From positions 1 to 45,799 of the forward strand of contig CAZITO010000008.1 in the NCBI GenBank assembly GCA_964542225.1: DNA of 45,799 nucleotides. The letters are read 5' to 3'. Source of the DNA: Scybalousia_A sp964542225. Its GTDB lineage: Bacteria > Bacteroidota > Bacteroidia > Bacteroidales > P3. The notes below the pieces were generated by a model. That model did not search any database, had not been told where the DNA came from, and saw nothing but the letters and a program-made list of their open reading frames with translations. Each line of letters opens with the position of its first letter. The stretch's first letter is position 1. Of this stretch, positions 8,506-18,112 are shown piece after piece. Both the position numbers and the translations under genes were made by a program.

Positions 8506-11064
8506 TTACAATAGTTCAAATTTTAGTTTCTTGTCTTTTCCTTTCTGTATGCTTATCTCTATTTGTTTTTTCTCTTCTTTGTTTTCCAAAAGTAACTCAG
8601 CCAAAGTATCTTCTATTTCTCTTTGTATTGCCCTCTTGATAGGACGAGCACCAAAAGCCTTTTTAACATCCAATTCCAAAATATATCGTTTCGCTCCCTC
8701 GGTTATTTTAATAGAATATCCCAAATTGGTTAATCTTTTTTCCAAACTTTTTAATTCCAAATCCACTATTTGCAACAATTCCTTATCCCCCAAAGTATTA
8801 AAGAATATAATATCATCTATACGATTTAGAAACTCCGGTGCAAAGGTCTTTTGTATATCTTTGTTTATTACATTTTGATTTAGTTGGTTAATGTTGTCCT
8901 CTATGTGAGTTGTGGAAAAGCCCACACCTGTACCAAAATCTTGTAAAGTCCTTGAGCCAACATTGGAAGTCATTATTATCACCGTGTTTTTAAAGTCCAC
9001 TTGTCTTCCTTGAGAATCGGTAATGTGTCCTTCGTCCAATATTTGCAAAAGAATGTTGAATACATCTTTATGTGCTTTTTCTATTTCGTCAAAAAGTATT
9101 ATGGAATAAGGGTGTTGTCTTACAGATTCTGTAAGTTGTCCTGCTTGGTCATAACCGACATATCCCGGAGGTGCTCCTATCAGCCTTGATACAGAAAACT
9201 TCTCCATATATTCGCTCATATCTATGCGAATGAGATTTTTTTGCGAATCAAACAAGTATTCTGCCAAAGTTTTAGCCAAATAAGTTTTTCCCACTCCCGT
9301 AGCACCAACAAACAGAAACGAGCCTATAGGACGATTAGGGTCTTTTAATCCTGTACGAGAGCGTCTTATTGCTTTGGAAATCTTTGCTATGGTATCGTCT
9401 TGACCGATTATCTTTTGTTTAAGAATGTTTTCCATATTAAGCAAGCGAATGGTCTCATCTTTGGAAACTTTGTTTATCTCTACTCCTGTTATATTTGCTA
9501 TAACTTTTGCAATATCCTCTTCGGTTATTACAATAGGGTTATCGGTTATTTGATTGTTCCAATCTTCTGTTTGTTTTTTTACCTCTTCTTCCAACTCAGT
9601 AAGACGGTATTTTATAGCATTGGCTTTCTCAAACTCTTGATTCTTAACGTACTTTTCTTTTTCAATCTTTATATTTTCTATTTCCTGTTGCAAATCCAAG
9701 ATGTTTTGAGGCAACTTAATATTCAAAACGTGGGCTTTCGCACCTGCTTCGTCTAAAACATCTATGGCTTTGTCCGGTAAAAATCTATCTGTTATATATC
9801 TTTGAGAAAGTTTTACACATGCCTCTATGGCTTGAGGAGAATATTTTACCTTGTGAAAATTCTCGTATGAGGATTTGATATTGTTTAATATGGTTATGCT
9901 TTCTTCAATGTTTTCCGGCTCTATCTGTATTTTTTGAAAACGCCTGTCCAAAGCCTTATCTGTTTCAAAATATTTGCGATACTCCTCTATAGTTGTGGCT
10001 CCTATACATTGTATTTCTCCTCTTGCAAGCGCAGGTTTTAAAATATTGGAAGCATCCAAACTACCTTCTGCACCGCCTGCTCCTATCATGGTATGAATTT
10101 CATCTATGAATATAATTATCTCCGGATGATGTTGCAATTCAGAAATAAGACCTTTAAGTCTTTCTTCAAATTGACCTCTGTATTTAGTGCCTGCAACAAC
10201 GGAGGCAAGGTCTAATGTATAAATTACCTTGTTTGCAAGAGTGTAAGGTATATTTTTGCTAACTATTCTTTGGGCAATTCCTTCCACTATGGCACTTTTA
10301 CCGACACCGGCTTCGCCTATAAGTACGGGATTGTTTTTCTTTCTCCTGCTAAGTATTTGAATAATTCGGTCGGTTTCTTTTTCTCTTCCTACGACCGGGT
10401 CTAATTTGCCATTCAAAGCGGCAACAGAAAGGTTTTTGCCAAAATTGTCCAAATAAGGAGTGTTTTCCTTATCTGAATTCTTTTTTCTTTTGGAAGGTTT
10501 GCGTACAATATCTGCCACATTTTGTTCCTCTGTGTTTTCTCCGTCTATATTTTGAAAATTTATGGCAGGTATCACTATCTCAAAACTTTCGGTTTTAATT
10601 ATAGGAGTGTGTCCTTGTGTTTTATTATGAGAATTAAAGTGGTCTAAAACAGCGTCGTAATTGATGTTGTATTGTTCAAATACGCTTTTTACAGGAGATT
10701 CTTTCAATTTGCATATACCCAATACTATATGTATTGTGCCTATGGTTTGAGAAAAAATCACCTTTGTAGAAAGTCTCGCCAACATTATAGCCTCTGTTGC
10801 TGTGTCAGAAAAAGGAGTATTGTTTTTGCCATCAGGCTGTATTTTTAAAGTTGTATCTTTTTCTGTTATTTCTTCTATTTGTTGCTTAAATGTTTCCATA
10901 TCATCAACGAAATCGCTTATGATTTGAAAGCCATAGCAAGCCTTGTTTCTTAATATACCAAGTACTATGTGTCCGACTCCAATTTGAGGACAATTTAAAC
11001 GTGATGCCTCATCTGTGGCATTTTTCATTACCTCTTGAGCATTCTTTGTGAAACTCTTCATCAT
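8506..11064 (-). CDS. clpC: AAA+ ATPase ClpC (Clp protease regulatory subunit)
   Basis: An 852-residue Hsp100 unfoldase, counted from the ATG at 11064. It has two N-terminal Clp_N repeats (about 1-145), a first AAA+ domain (Walker A GEAGVGKS at 250-257), a UVR-type coiled middle region (about 465-500) that marks ClpC rather than ClpB, and a second AAA+ domain (GATGVGKT at 587-594). It feeds substrates to ClpP, which is not in the window. The reading frame is open a further 15 codons upstream. However, a -7 promoter box lies at 11114-11121, only 5 bases before that longer start, and an AGAAGGA site sits before the tandem ATGs at 11064/11061. It heads the directon running to cobB. Confidence 0.95.
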   Translation of the reverse strand: MMKSFTKNAQEVMKNATDEASRLNCPQIGVGHIVLGILRNKACYGFQIISDFVDDMETFKQQIEEITEKDTTLKIQPDGKNNTPFSDTATEAIMLARLSTKVIFSQTIGTIHIVLGICKLKESPVKSVFEQYNINYDAVLDHFNSHNKTQGHTPIIKTESFEIVIPAINFQNIDGENTEEQNVADIVRKPSKRKKNSDKENTPYLDNFGKNLSVAALNGKLDPVVGREKETDRIIQILSRRKKNNPVLIGEAGVGKSAIVEGIAQRIVSKNIPYTLANKVIYTLDLASVVAGTKYRGQFEERLKGLISELQHHPEIIIFIDEIHTMIGAGGAEGSLDASNILKPALARGEIQCIGATTIEEYRKYFETDKALDRRFQKIQIEPENIEESITILNNIKSSYENFHKVKYSPQAIEACVKLSQRYITDRFLPDKAIDVLDEAGAKAHVLNIKLPQNILDLQQEIENIKIEKEKYVKNQEFEKANAIKYRLTELEEEVKKQTEDWNNQITDNPIVITEEDIAKVIANITGVEINKVSKDETIRLLNMENILKQKIIGQDDTIAKISKAIRRSRTGLKDPNRPIGSFLFVGATGVGKTYLAKTLAEYLFDSQKNLIRIDMSEYMEKFSVSRLIGAPPGYVGYDQAGQLTESVRQHPYSIILFDEIEKAHKDVFNILLQILDEGHITDSQGRQVDFKNTVIIMTSNVGSRTLQDFGTGVGFSTTHIEDNINQLNQNVINKDIQKTFAPEFLNRIDDIIFFNTLGDKELLQIVDLELKSLEKRLTNLGYSIKITEGAKRYILELDVKKAFGARPIKRAIQREIEDTLAELLLENKEEKKQIEISIQKGKDKKLKFELL

Positions 11065-11113
11065 CTGTTTTTTCCTTCTGCTATTTTTATAAAATAAGTA
11101 GTAAAACAAAGTG

Positions 11114-11121
11114 CAAATTTA
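11114..11121 (-). promoter_or_regulatory. Bacteroidota-type -7 box for clpC
   Basis: On the minus strand this reads TAAATTTG, a match to TAnnTTTG. The ATG of clpC is about 50 bases downstream. No clear -33 TTTG was seen at the expected distance. This is probably the promoter of the clpC-to-cobB directon. Confidence 0.55.
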
Positions 11122-11133
11122 ATAAAAAAACTT

Positions 11134-12390
11134 CTATTTTGTGGGATTAAGCGTTACTAACTTTGTCATATCGTTCCAAAAATTAGACCAAGATTTTCCT
11201 ACGCAAGTAATGTTGTCAAAACTTATTTCTTTGCACATTCCGGCACAAACACTCAATGCCATAACCATTCTGTGGTCATCATAGGAAACAAAACTCGGTC
11301 GCATATTTTTATCTATTTCCCCTTTCTCTACCATAAACACTTCCTCTTTAGCCCAACATCTATTCCCCATTTTGTTTAGTTCTTTCGTAATATTTGCCAA
11401 TCTATCAGATTCCTTTACCCTTTGTGTTGCAAGCCCTATGATTTTTCCCTTTACCCCTTTGCAATACATACAAACAGCCAAAGGTAAAAAAACATCTGGC
11501 GTACTTGTTAAATCAAATTCAAATTTCTTGCCATTGTTGAATAAAGAATCATTATATGACAAAATGGCATAATTTTCCTTAAAAAAAACTTCAACACCAA
11601 ATTGCTTAAAAATATCTATTGCCTTAAAATCTCCTTGCAACTCACTTGAAAACAAATTTTCTATTATAACATATTTCAATTTCCATACACTGACAAAGGA
11701 TAAAACAAAACAAAGAGATGAATAATCTTTTTCTACTTTGGTATGGTGAAATTGATATTTTGACTGTTTGGAAAGAATAAGATTGTTGTCTATTTTTATT
11801 TCTGCTCCAAATTTATTGGACAATAAAACAGTTTGTTCTATATAGGGGAAAGAAACTTGATTTGTGGGTATTTGCAAGGACAAGCCTCCTTTTATATAGG
11901 GAGATATCAATAATAAAGCACTTACTATCTGGCTTGTAAGATTATTTTCTATTGGTATTATTTCCTTACTTTGCAATTCTTGACCTTTTATTGTTAAGGG
12001 AAAGGGGTGTTGAGTATTCCGATACGTTATATCGGCTCCGAGTTTTTGCAATATTTTTAACAAGTTCAATATTGGTCTTTCTTGCATTCTTGGACTTGTT
12101 CCCACTGTCCAAACACCTTTTGTTATACACAATAGAGATATAAGAAAACGCGTTGTCGTGCCGGCATTTTTGCAAAAAAACACATTATTTGTTTTGTTTT
12201 CTATTTGAGTCAAAAAAGTATTCAACAATTCAGTATCTTCACTATCAGACAAATCGTCAATATTTCCTTTTATTTTGGACAAGTGTCTGATAATAAGCAA
12301 ACGATTGCTAATGCTCTTTGATGAAGGTATAGATAGTTTTATTTCTTCGTTGACATCTATTTTTTTTGAAGTAACAATAAAGTTACACAT
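11134..12390 (-). CDS. aroA: 3-phosphoshikimate 1-carboxyvinyltransferase (EPSP synthase)
   Basis: A 418-residue enzyme of the shikimate pathway, joining shikimate-3-phosphate and phosphoenolpyruvate. Visible motifs are SSKSISNR at 23-30, the GTTTRF loop near residue 89, RVKESDRLANI, and DDHRMVMAL near the C terminus. The length is normal (E. coli 427). The first 8 bases of the gene overlap the end of the sigma54 activator gene, so translation is coupled. It closes the operon that begins with lysC. Confidence 0.95.
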   Translation of the reverse strand: MCNFIVTSKKIDVNEEIKLSIPSSKSISNRLLIIRHLSKIKGNIDDLSDSEDTELLNTFLTQIENKTNNVFFCKNAGTTTRFLISLLCITKGVWTVGTSPRMQERPILNLLKILQKLGADITYRNTQHPFPLTIKGQELQSKEIIPIENNLTSQIVSALLLISPYIKGGLSLQIPTNQVSFPYIEQTVLLSNKFGAEIKIDNNLILSKQSKYQFHHTKVEKDYSSLCFVLSFVSVWKLKYVIIENLFSSELQGDFKAIDIFKQFGVEVFFKENYAILSYNDSLFNNGKKFEFDLTSTPDVFLPLAVCMYCKGVKGKIIGLATQRVKESDRLANITKELNKMGNRCWAKEEVFMVEKGEIDKNMRPSFVSYDDHRMVMALSVCAGMCKEISFDNITCVGKSWSNFWNDMTKLVTLNPTK

Positions 12391-13573
12391 CTTCTCTTTC
12401 TTTCTTTAAGCCGTATTCTATAATTTTCCTATACAAAGTTCTGTCGCTTATACCTAATTCCTCTGCAGCCTCTTTTCTCTTTCCATTATGTTTTTTCAAA
12501 GCATCTATTATGGCTTGTTTTTTCAAATCTCCTATGTTTAAATTTTGGTCATTGTTGAGTTCTATGTCTATGATATCGTTTTGTTCGTTGTGATTGGTGT
12601 CTATCAAAGCAGGCGAGGAGAGATGAGTGTTTGTAATAATGGTTTTTACTATTTCTTTCAATTGGTCAAGTTCAATTCGTATTGACTCAATATCCTTTTT
12701 GTTTTGCAATATTATTTGGAGTATTTCGTCCTGTTGTCCCATATCTGTTTTGCTACTGTCAAATAATACAGGCAAAGATGCCTCCATTGGAATATATCTT
12801 TTAAGAGTTTGAGCATCTATGGAGCGAGAGGTCTCCACAATGGAAATTTGTTCGGCAATGTTTTTTAATTGTCTTACGTTACCTTTCCATTGGTATTGTT
12901 TTAAATATTCTCTCGCTTCTTCGGTCAAAGATATGTGCGGAATATGATATTTTTCTGCTTGGTCTACAGCAAATCTCATAAAGAGCATATAAATATCATC
13001 TTTCCTTTCTCTCAAAGGAGGAATGGTAATAGAAATTTGATTTAAACGATAATACAAATCCTCTCTAAATCTTCCTTGTTCTATTGCTTTTAAGAGGTTT
13101 ACATTGGTTGCGGCAACTATTCTGACATCACAATGCAGAGGTTTTGAAGAGCCTACAGGTAAAAACTCGCCCGACTCCAAAACTCTCAACAATTTAACCT
13201 GCATACCCAAGGGCAATTCACCCACTTCATCCAAAAAAATAGTTCCCTTATCCGCTTCGGCAAAATAACCTTTGCGGTCTCTATCGGCGTTTGTAAAAGC
13301 GCCTTTTAAGTGTCCAAAAAGTTCGCTCTCTATTGTTCCCTCCGGTATTGCACCACAGTTGACGGCAATATATTTATTGTGTTTTCTTGCACTGCATTGG
13401 TGTATTATTTTAGAAAAAACCTCTTTACCGACTCCACTTTCTCCCATAACCAAAACACTCATATCGGTTATTGCAACTTTTGAGGCTATTTCAATTGCTC
13501 TGTTCAATTCCCTATTGTTTCCAAGTATACCAAACTTCCTTTTTATTGATTGTATATCCTCTGTCATCTCCAT
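12383..13573 (-). CDS. Sigma54-dependent transcriptional activator without receiver domain
   Basis: A 396-residue activator made of an AAA+ central domain and a C-terminal Fis-type helix-turn-helix (about 353-385, KRKEAAEELGISDRTLYRK). Walker A GESGVGK is at 44-50 and Walker B TIFLDEVGEL at 111-120. The sigma54-contacting loop reads GAFTNA at 91-96 instead of the canonical GAFTGA. There is no response-receiver, GAF or PAS domain at the N terminus, so activity is set by expression or by a partner protein. Similar short activators are common in Bacteroidota. No convincing sigma54 promoter was spotted in the window. Confidence 0.9.
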   Translation of the reverse strand: MEMTEDIQSIKRKFGILGNNRELNRAIEIASKVAITDMSVLVMGESGVGKEVFSKIIHQCSARKHNKYIAVNCGAIPEGTIESELFGHLKGAFTNADRDRKGYFAEADKGTIFLDEVGELPLGMQVKLLRVLESGEFLPVGSSKPLHCDVRIVAATNVNLLKAIEQGRFREDLYYRLNQISITIPPLRERKDDIYMLFMRFAVDQAEKYHIPHISLTEEAREYLKQYQWKGNVRQLKNIAEQISIVETSRSIDAQTLKRYIPMEASLPVLFDSSKTDMGQQDEILQIILQNKKDIESIRIELDQLKEIVKTIITNTHLSSPALIDTNHNEQNDIIDIELNNDQNLNIGDLKKQAIIDALKKHNGKRKEAAEELGISDRTLYRKIIEYGLKKEREDV

Positions 13574-13665
13574 TGTTTTTTATATGAAAATATAACGTTA
13601 CTACTCTTGTTTTTGTTGTATGGAAGATATAAAGGCTTTATTCAATAGGTTATTATACAGGGTGT

Positions 13666-14754
13666 TTATTTTAGTTTTGCTTGTTTTTGTTTGATAACTC
13701 TTCGGGTAAAATATGGCAAAACCAAAAGCCCGACAATAATATAAGGGTAGTATGTAAAAAGCCTCCAAACCAAAGCCAAAATTCCTTGCAATCCTTCGGG
13801 TAAAAATTCTTTAAGAAACAAAGGAAAAGCAAACTCTGCCACTCCGCTACTGCCCGGTGTTGGAGAAATACACAAAACAATCCACATTACTAATTGTCTA
13901 CAATAAATAACAAAATTGTCAAACACTCCGCCTATATTTATATTAAAAGCCATTAAAACAAAATTCAAAACCAAAAACCTTGAAGACCACGACAAAACAG
14001 TAGCACCATAGACTTTTAACCAATACAAAAAATTCTTATCCTTAAATTCTTTGCTACTTGTGAGTATATCTTGCGAAAGTTTAACAAACTTGTTTTCCCA
14101 ACGGACAAATAATTTTTTCTTTCCCATACATTGCAACCAATTGCTAAAACGTTTTGGCCAAACAAATATGGCAAAAAATATAAACAAAGTAAGCAATGTC
14201 ATAAAACAATATCCTATTGCAAAAACATTTGTTTCAGAAAATTGAAGGCCTAAGACAGAAAATCTAAAACTTGTGGCAAAGGCAACTTTTGAGCCAATGA
14301 ACAATACAACAAGAGGAGTTATAATAATGTAAAACAATTCATCCATAAGAGTTGCCAACATAACTATTGCCGTACTTCTGCCTGCTCCTATACCCTCCAA
14401 TGGAATAATAAACAAAGCAACAGCCGAGCCGCCCACTGAAGTAGGAGTAACAGTGGAAGAAAACTCCCAAAGCATTATGATTTGAAAACATTTTTTCCAT
14501 GATAGTTTTTTATCAGACAACAGACGTAAGCGCAACATATACATAAATTCTCTATTGCACTCAAACAGTATGGCTATGAAAATACAAACAAAAGAATAAC
14601 AAGTAAAAACGGAACTAAGGTCGGAAAACAAATCTGCATTTTTGTTATACTCCCTTGCTATCATAAAAAATCCAACTCCTAATCCCAAAAGTACAGGTAT
14701 TATGATTTTGTATAGGCTAAAAATCTTTAGAGGATTGTCTGTTTTTGTTGTCAT
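13666..14754 (-). CDS. Flippase-like / lysylphosphatidylglycerol synthase transmembrane-domain protein
   Basis: A 362-residue polytopic membrane protein (about eight hydrophobic helices) of the UPF0104/AglD family, which is the membrane half of MprF without its synthase domain. Recognisable features are EFSSTVTPTSVGGSAVA (about 95-111) and CISPTPGSSGVAEFAFP (about 295-311). Members probably flip lipids or lipid-linked precursors, but the substrate here is unknown. It begins 11 bp after lysC. A 92-bp gap separates it from the sigma54 activator. Confidence 0.85.
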   Translation of the reverse strand: MTTKTDNPLKIFSLYKIIIPVLLGLGVGFFMIAREYNKNADLFSDLSSVFTCYSFVCIFIAILFECNREFMYMLRLRLLSDKKLSWKKCFQIIMLWEFSSTVTPTSVGGSAVALFIIPLEGIGAGRSTAIVMLATLMDELFYIIITPLVVLFIGSKVAFATSFRFSVLGLQFSETNVFAIGYCFMTLLTLFIFFAIFVWPKRFSNWLQCMGKKKLFVRWENKFVKLSQDILTSSKEFKDKNFLYWLKVYGATVLSWSSRFLVLNFVLMAFNINIGGVFDNFVIYCRQLVMWIVLCISPTPGSSGVAEFAFPLFLKEFLPEGLQGILALVWRLFTYYPYIIVGLLVLPYFTRRVIKQKQAKLK

Positions 14755-14765
14755 AATTATTGTTG

Positions 14766-16061
14766 TTAAAGTGGTTTAGTGGTCGTATTCTCAACCAAAT
14801 ACTGCACTGTGGTTCTGTTTTTTTGCTCTATAAGCAAAGTTTTATTTTTAAGTATGTCGGTCGCAGATGCTTGATTGTAATGCCTAAGGGTTATGAGTTG
14901 AAGATGAGTATTGTATTTAATGTTGAAATTTTCTTTCAAATCCGATAATACCAATGGCAAAATATTAATATTTTCATCAAAACACACAGAAAAAGAAATT
15001 GCAGAATTTTGCATAAGATTGACTTTTATATTATTCTTAGCTAATACATTATAAATTAAAGCCATATTTTTTTCATCTATAAACGAAAAATCCTTTGGTG
15101 ATATGGAAAGCAGTATTTGATTGTCTTTAAAAATATAGTTGGTTACCTTTGGTATTATCTCCTCTTGGTTGCAAATCTTGGTTCCTTCTTGCAATGGTTG
15201 AATAAAAGATTTGATAAACAATGGAATTGCAAGATTTTCCAATGGTTTGATTGTTTTTGGGTGAATAATGCTTGCACCATAATAAGAGAGTTCAATGGCT
15301 TCCCTGTAAGGCAAAGAAATTATTTTTGTTGTTTGTTCTATACGCTTGGGGTCGGCATTCAACAAACCGGGTACATCTTTCCAAATGGTCAAACTTTCAG
15401 CCTTTAAACAATAAGCCAAAATACTTGCCGAATAATCGGAGCCCTCTCTGCCGAGTGTGGTGCTAAGTCCTTCTTTTGTACCACCAACAAAGCCTTGTAT
15501 TATAAGCGTATCATAGTGTTCAAAAAGTGGCAAAACTTCCTTTACAGCTTTTTCCTCTGTTTGTTTCCATAAAACAGAAGCATTGCGATAGTTGTTATCT
15601 GTTTTTACTATATCGGAGGCTGTTATCAATTTGTTCTTAATTCCATTAAAATTAAGATAATAGGAAACTATTGTAGTGGATATTTTTTCTCCATAAGAAA
15701 CTATGCTATCATACAAAAAATTGTAATCAGTGGAATTGATACCATATAGTTTTTGTTCTATTTCTTTTATTATGCAATTCAGTATAGAAGAAACTTTTTC
15801 AAATTGTTCTCCATTGGGCAATAATTCTTGTAATAATTCTGAGTGATAGAGAGCAATTTCTGTAAGTTTGTTACTTAGTTTTTTTTCTCTATACCAAAGG
15901 TTTACAACTTCTTCTAATGCGTTGGTTGTCTTGCCCATGGCTGAAATTACCACTATACGTTTTTTTGTTGAAAGTTCTAATATATGTTTTACATTCTCTA
16001 CTGCTTTGGCACTATTTACCGAGGCTCCTCCAAATTTTTCAACGAATATTTTCTCTGCCAT
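14766..16061 (-). CDS. lysC: Aspartate kinase
   Basis: A 431-residue monofunctional aspartokinase, the first step of the lysine, threonine and methionine pathway. The kinase signature KFGGAS is at 9-14, and GREGSDYSASILA marks the nucleotide site. The C-terminal third has ACT-type regulatory sequence (LLSISPKDFSFI and following), so feedback inhibition is likely. It is the first gene of a run with the flippase-like protein, the sigma54 activator and aroA. No lysine riboswitch is possible in the short leader between the promoter at 16092 and the ATG. Confidence 0.94.
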   Translation of the reverse strand: MAEKIFVEKFGGASVNSAKAVENVKHILELSTKKRIVVISAMGKTTNALEEVVNLWYREKKLSNKLTEIALYHSELLQELLPNGEQFEKVSSILNCIIKEIEQKLYGINSTDYNFLYDSIVSYGEKISTTIVSYYLNFNGIKNKLITASDIVKTDNNYRNASVLWKQTEEKAVKEVLPLFEHYDTLIIQGFVGGTKEGLSTTLGREGSDYSASILAYCLKAESLTIWKDVPGLLNADPKRIEQTTKIISLPYREAIELSYYGASIIHPKTIKPLENLAIPLFIKSFIQPLQEGTKICNQEEIIPKVTNYIFKDNQILLSISPKDFSFIDEKNMALIYNVLAKNNIKVNLMQNSAISFSVCFDENINILPLVLSDLKENFNIKYNTHLQLITLRHYNQASATDILKNKTLLIEQKNRTTVQYLVENTTTKPL

Positions 16062-16091
16062 AAAGATATATTTTACTCACTACTCTGAGTG

Positions 16092-16099
16092 CAAAGATA
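16092..16099 (-). promoter_or_regulatory. -7 box for the lysC operon
   Basis: Reads TATCTTTG on the minus strand (TAnnTTTG), followed by CA, about 30 bases before the lysC ATG. The -33 element is not clear. Confidence 0.55.
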
Positions 16100-16257
16100 C
16101 AAAATCTTTTTCTTTTCCATAAGTTACAAACAGGTTAGTATATGTTATTTAATATTGATGTTGCGACAAAGCCTATTATAAAATACCTTATATTGCTGTT
16201 TTTCCTTTATCTCACCTATGCAAACTTATTGTAACTAATAATAACTTTATAAAAAAA

Positions 16258-16290
16258 GACGCTTTTCTTTTTTTTGTAAGGAAAAGCGTC
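16258..16290 (-). terminator. Rho-independent terminator after the C69 dipeptidase gene
   Basis: Perfect 10-bp inverted repeat, GACGCTTTTC / GAAAAGCGTC, with a 13-base loop, followed on the minus strand by seven Ts (16251-16257). It lies 24 bases after the dipeptidase stop. Nothing gene-like was seen between it and the lysC promoter. Confidence 0.85.
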
Positions 16291-16313
16291 AAATGTTTTA
16301 GTTACAAGTTTTT

Positions 16314-18080
16314 TTATTCACCAAGGTCTTTTATGGTCTCGCCGTGGTCTTTTACTATCATACGATACCATTCTTTTGGATATTCTGGTTGTTTTGGAAA
16401 TACGGCATCTCCCTCTCTAAATCCCGTCTGCTCAAACTTTCCGTCTTTTTCTTTCTTTATATTACCATCTATGTATTTAACCAATAGATAATTATAAAGA
16501 TTTGACCACTCATTGAAAGTTTGTTCTGCCTTAGCCAATGAGAATTTTGTCAGTTCATTTCTCATTTGACTCTCATTCATACTCTTTATTTTGGCATCCA
16601 AAGATTCAACTTCTTTAATGAAAGAGTCTTCCAAACGATTTTGAACTTTTTGCAAATCAACAATCATATCGTTCCAACGGGTATAAACGTAGTTTGAAAC
16701 TTGGTTAAACTTCCAAAAAGCAGAAGTAGGAGAGTATTCCGTCATAGAACCATTGCCTTCTTTGAAACAAAGAGGAGTCTCATTTATAGAACCATACATA
16801 GGTACATAAACAGTCTGATAAGTATCATCCACTCCAAACCAAAGAATACCTTTAGCTTTTGCAGGCATCCAATTACGAGTCTGTGCTACAAAGGAAAAAC
16901 CTGTTTGTTGAGTTGAGGTTGCTCTTTCGTGTACATATTTTTTTCCATCAACCTCCCAATTCATAGGTCTCCAACGATAAGGACATTTGAAAGGTCCTGC
17001 TCCCAAATCCTTGCTCATATCCATAGGAGTTCCTTGATAATAATCTCTCATAAGATTCATAGCCTCTTTCACAGAAATTTTATGGTCAGGTTTTATCCAT
17101 AATGGCATACGATTTTTCAAATCCTTGCCCATAGCATAGTTTTCATATTGTTTCATATTGGAATTTACCCTATTAAACATAGCATAAACTCTTGCTTCGC
17201 AACCTCTTGCACCCGAAAAATTCAAAGGAGCATATGTATCGGAAAAAGAAAAATCTTCGTCTTTGCCACTGTACCATCCTTTCATTCTTGCAAATTCTGC
17301 CACATCGTAGGCATAAACAGTCTCTACCTCAGGACGAAATATTTCCTTTAAGTTTTTGGAAGAGATGCTTGCAAAAGAGCCTTTCTTTTGCCAAGGGAAA
17401 GTAGTTATACGTGCTTGATTGGCGTGACCGCATACATACCCTTCAGGTACTCTTCTTGCAACCCAAACTCCGCCTTTTGTCCATTTTTTGTTGGCTTTGA
17501 TACTTTTTACATTTCCTTTTTTGTCTTTTATGGTATCCATAATCGGTTTGCCTTTACCTATAAGTTCCATAATCCAAACCTCGTCTCCGTCTGCTATGGA
17601 AAAACTTTCACCCGAAGATGCATAACCGTAGGTCGCCATAAATTCAGCAATGGTTTTAATTGCTTCGCGAGCAGTTTTTGCTCTTTGCAAAGTAAGGTAT
17701 ATAAGCGAGCCGTAATCTATGCCGTCTCCGCCACTCTCACATTCGGGTCTGCCTCCGTAGGTTGTTTCGCCTATGGTCAATCCCCATTCGTTCATATTAC
17801 CTACAGTGGTATAGGTTTGTGCCACTTGAGGAATTTTGATAAGCGGTCTGCCCGTATCCCATTCTATAACTTGTATCATTGTACCGGCAGGATATTGTGC
17901 GGCACGGTTATAATATAACTCGCCATAAAGAGTGTGCGAGTCCGCAGCGTAGGTTATCATTGTTGAGCCATCGGTTGTTGCACCTTTGGTAAAAAGAAAA
18001 CTTGTGCAAGCAAAACTCATGGAAGAAAGTGTTATGCAAAAAGCAAAAAACACTCCGATTAAAATACTTTTTTGTCTCAT
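16314..18080 (-). CDS. Secreted C69-family dipeptidase
   Basis: A 588-residue exported Ntn-hydrolase of the C69 (dipeptidase A) family. A signal peptide covers residues 1-24 and cleavage after Ala24 would expose Cys25 (FACTSFLF), the catalytic N-terminal nucleophile. The following TTDGSTMITYAADSH and GLTIGETTYGG are typical of the family. It probably trims dipeptides from external peptides, in keeping with amino-acid fermentation. It starts 32 bp after pyrH and may be read from the same promoter. The transcript ends at the terminator 16258-16290. Confidence 0.92.
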   Translation of the reverse strand: MRQKSILIGVFFAFCITLSSMSFACTSFLFTKGATTDGSTMITYAADSHTLYGELYYNRAAQYPAGTMIQVIEWDTGRPLIKIPQVAQTYTTVGNMNEWGLTIGETTYGGRPECESGGDGIDYGSLIYLTLQRAKTAREAIKTIAEFMATYGYASSGESFSIADGDEVWIMELIGKGKPIMDTIKDKKGNVKSIKANKKWTKGGVWVARRVPEGYVCGHANQARITTFPWQKKGSFASISSKNLKEIFRPEVETVYAYDVAEFARMKGWYSGKDEDFSFSDTYAPLNFSGARGCEARVYAMFNRVNSNMKQYENYAMGKDLKNRMPLWIKPDHKISVKEAMNLMRDYYQGTPMDMSKDLGAGPFKCPYRWRPMNWEVDGKKYVHERATSTQQTGFSFVAQTRNWMPAKAKGILWFGVDDTYQTVYVPMYGSINETPLCFKEGNGSMTEYSPTSAFWKFNQVSNYVYTRWNDMIVDLQKVQNRLEDSFIKEVESLDAKIKSMNESQMRNELTKFSLAKAEQTFNEWSNLYNYLLVKYIDGNIKKEKDGKFEQTGFREGDAVFPKQPEYPKEWYRMIVKDHGETIKDLGE

Positions 18081-18112
18081 ATTGTTTATATTTTGTTATT
18101 ATCCAAAGATAT

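Noticed and set aside
11065..11109. Fifteen extra N-terminal residues for ClpC
   Set aside because: The extension begins 5 bases after the -7 box and is not part of the Clp_N fold.
16062..16140. Lysine riboswitch or attenuator before lysC
   Set aside because: The leader between promoter box and ATG is only about 30 bases and shows no such fold.
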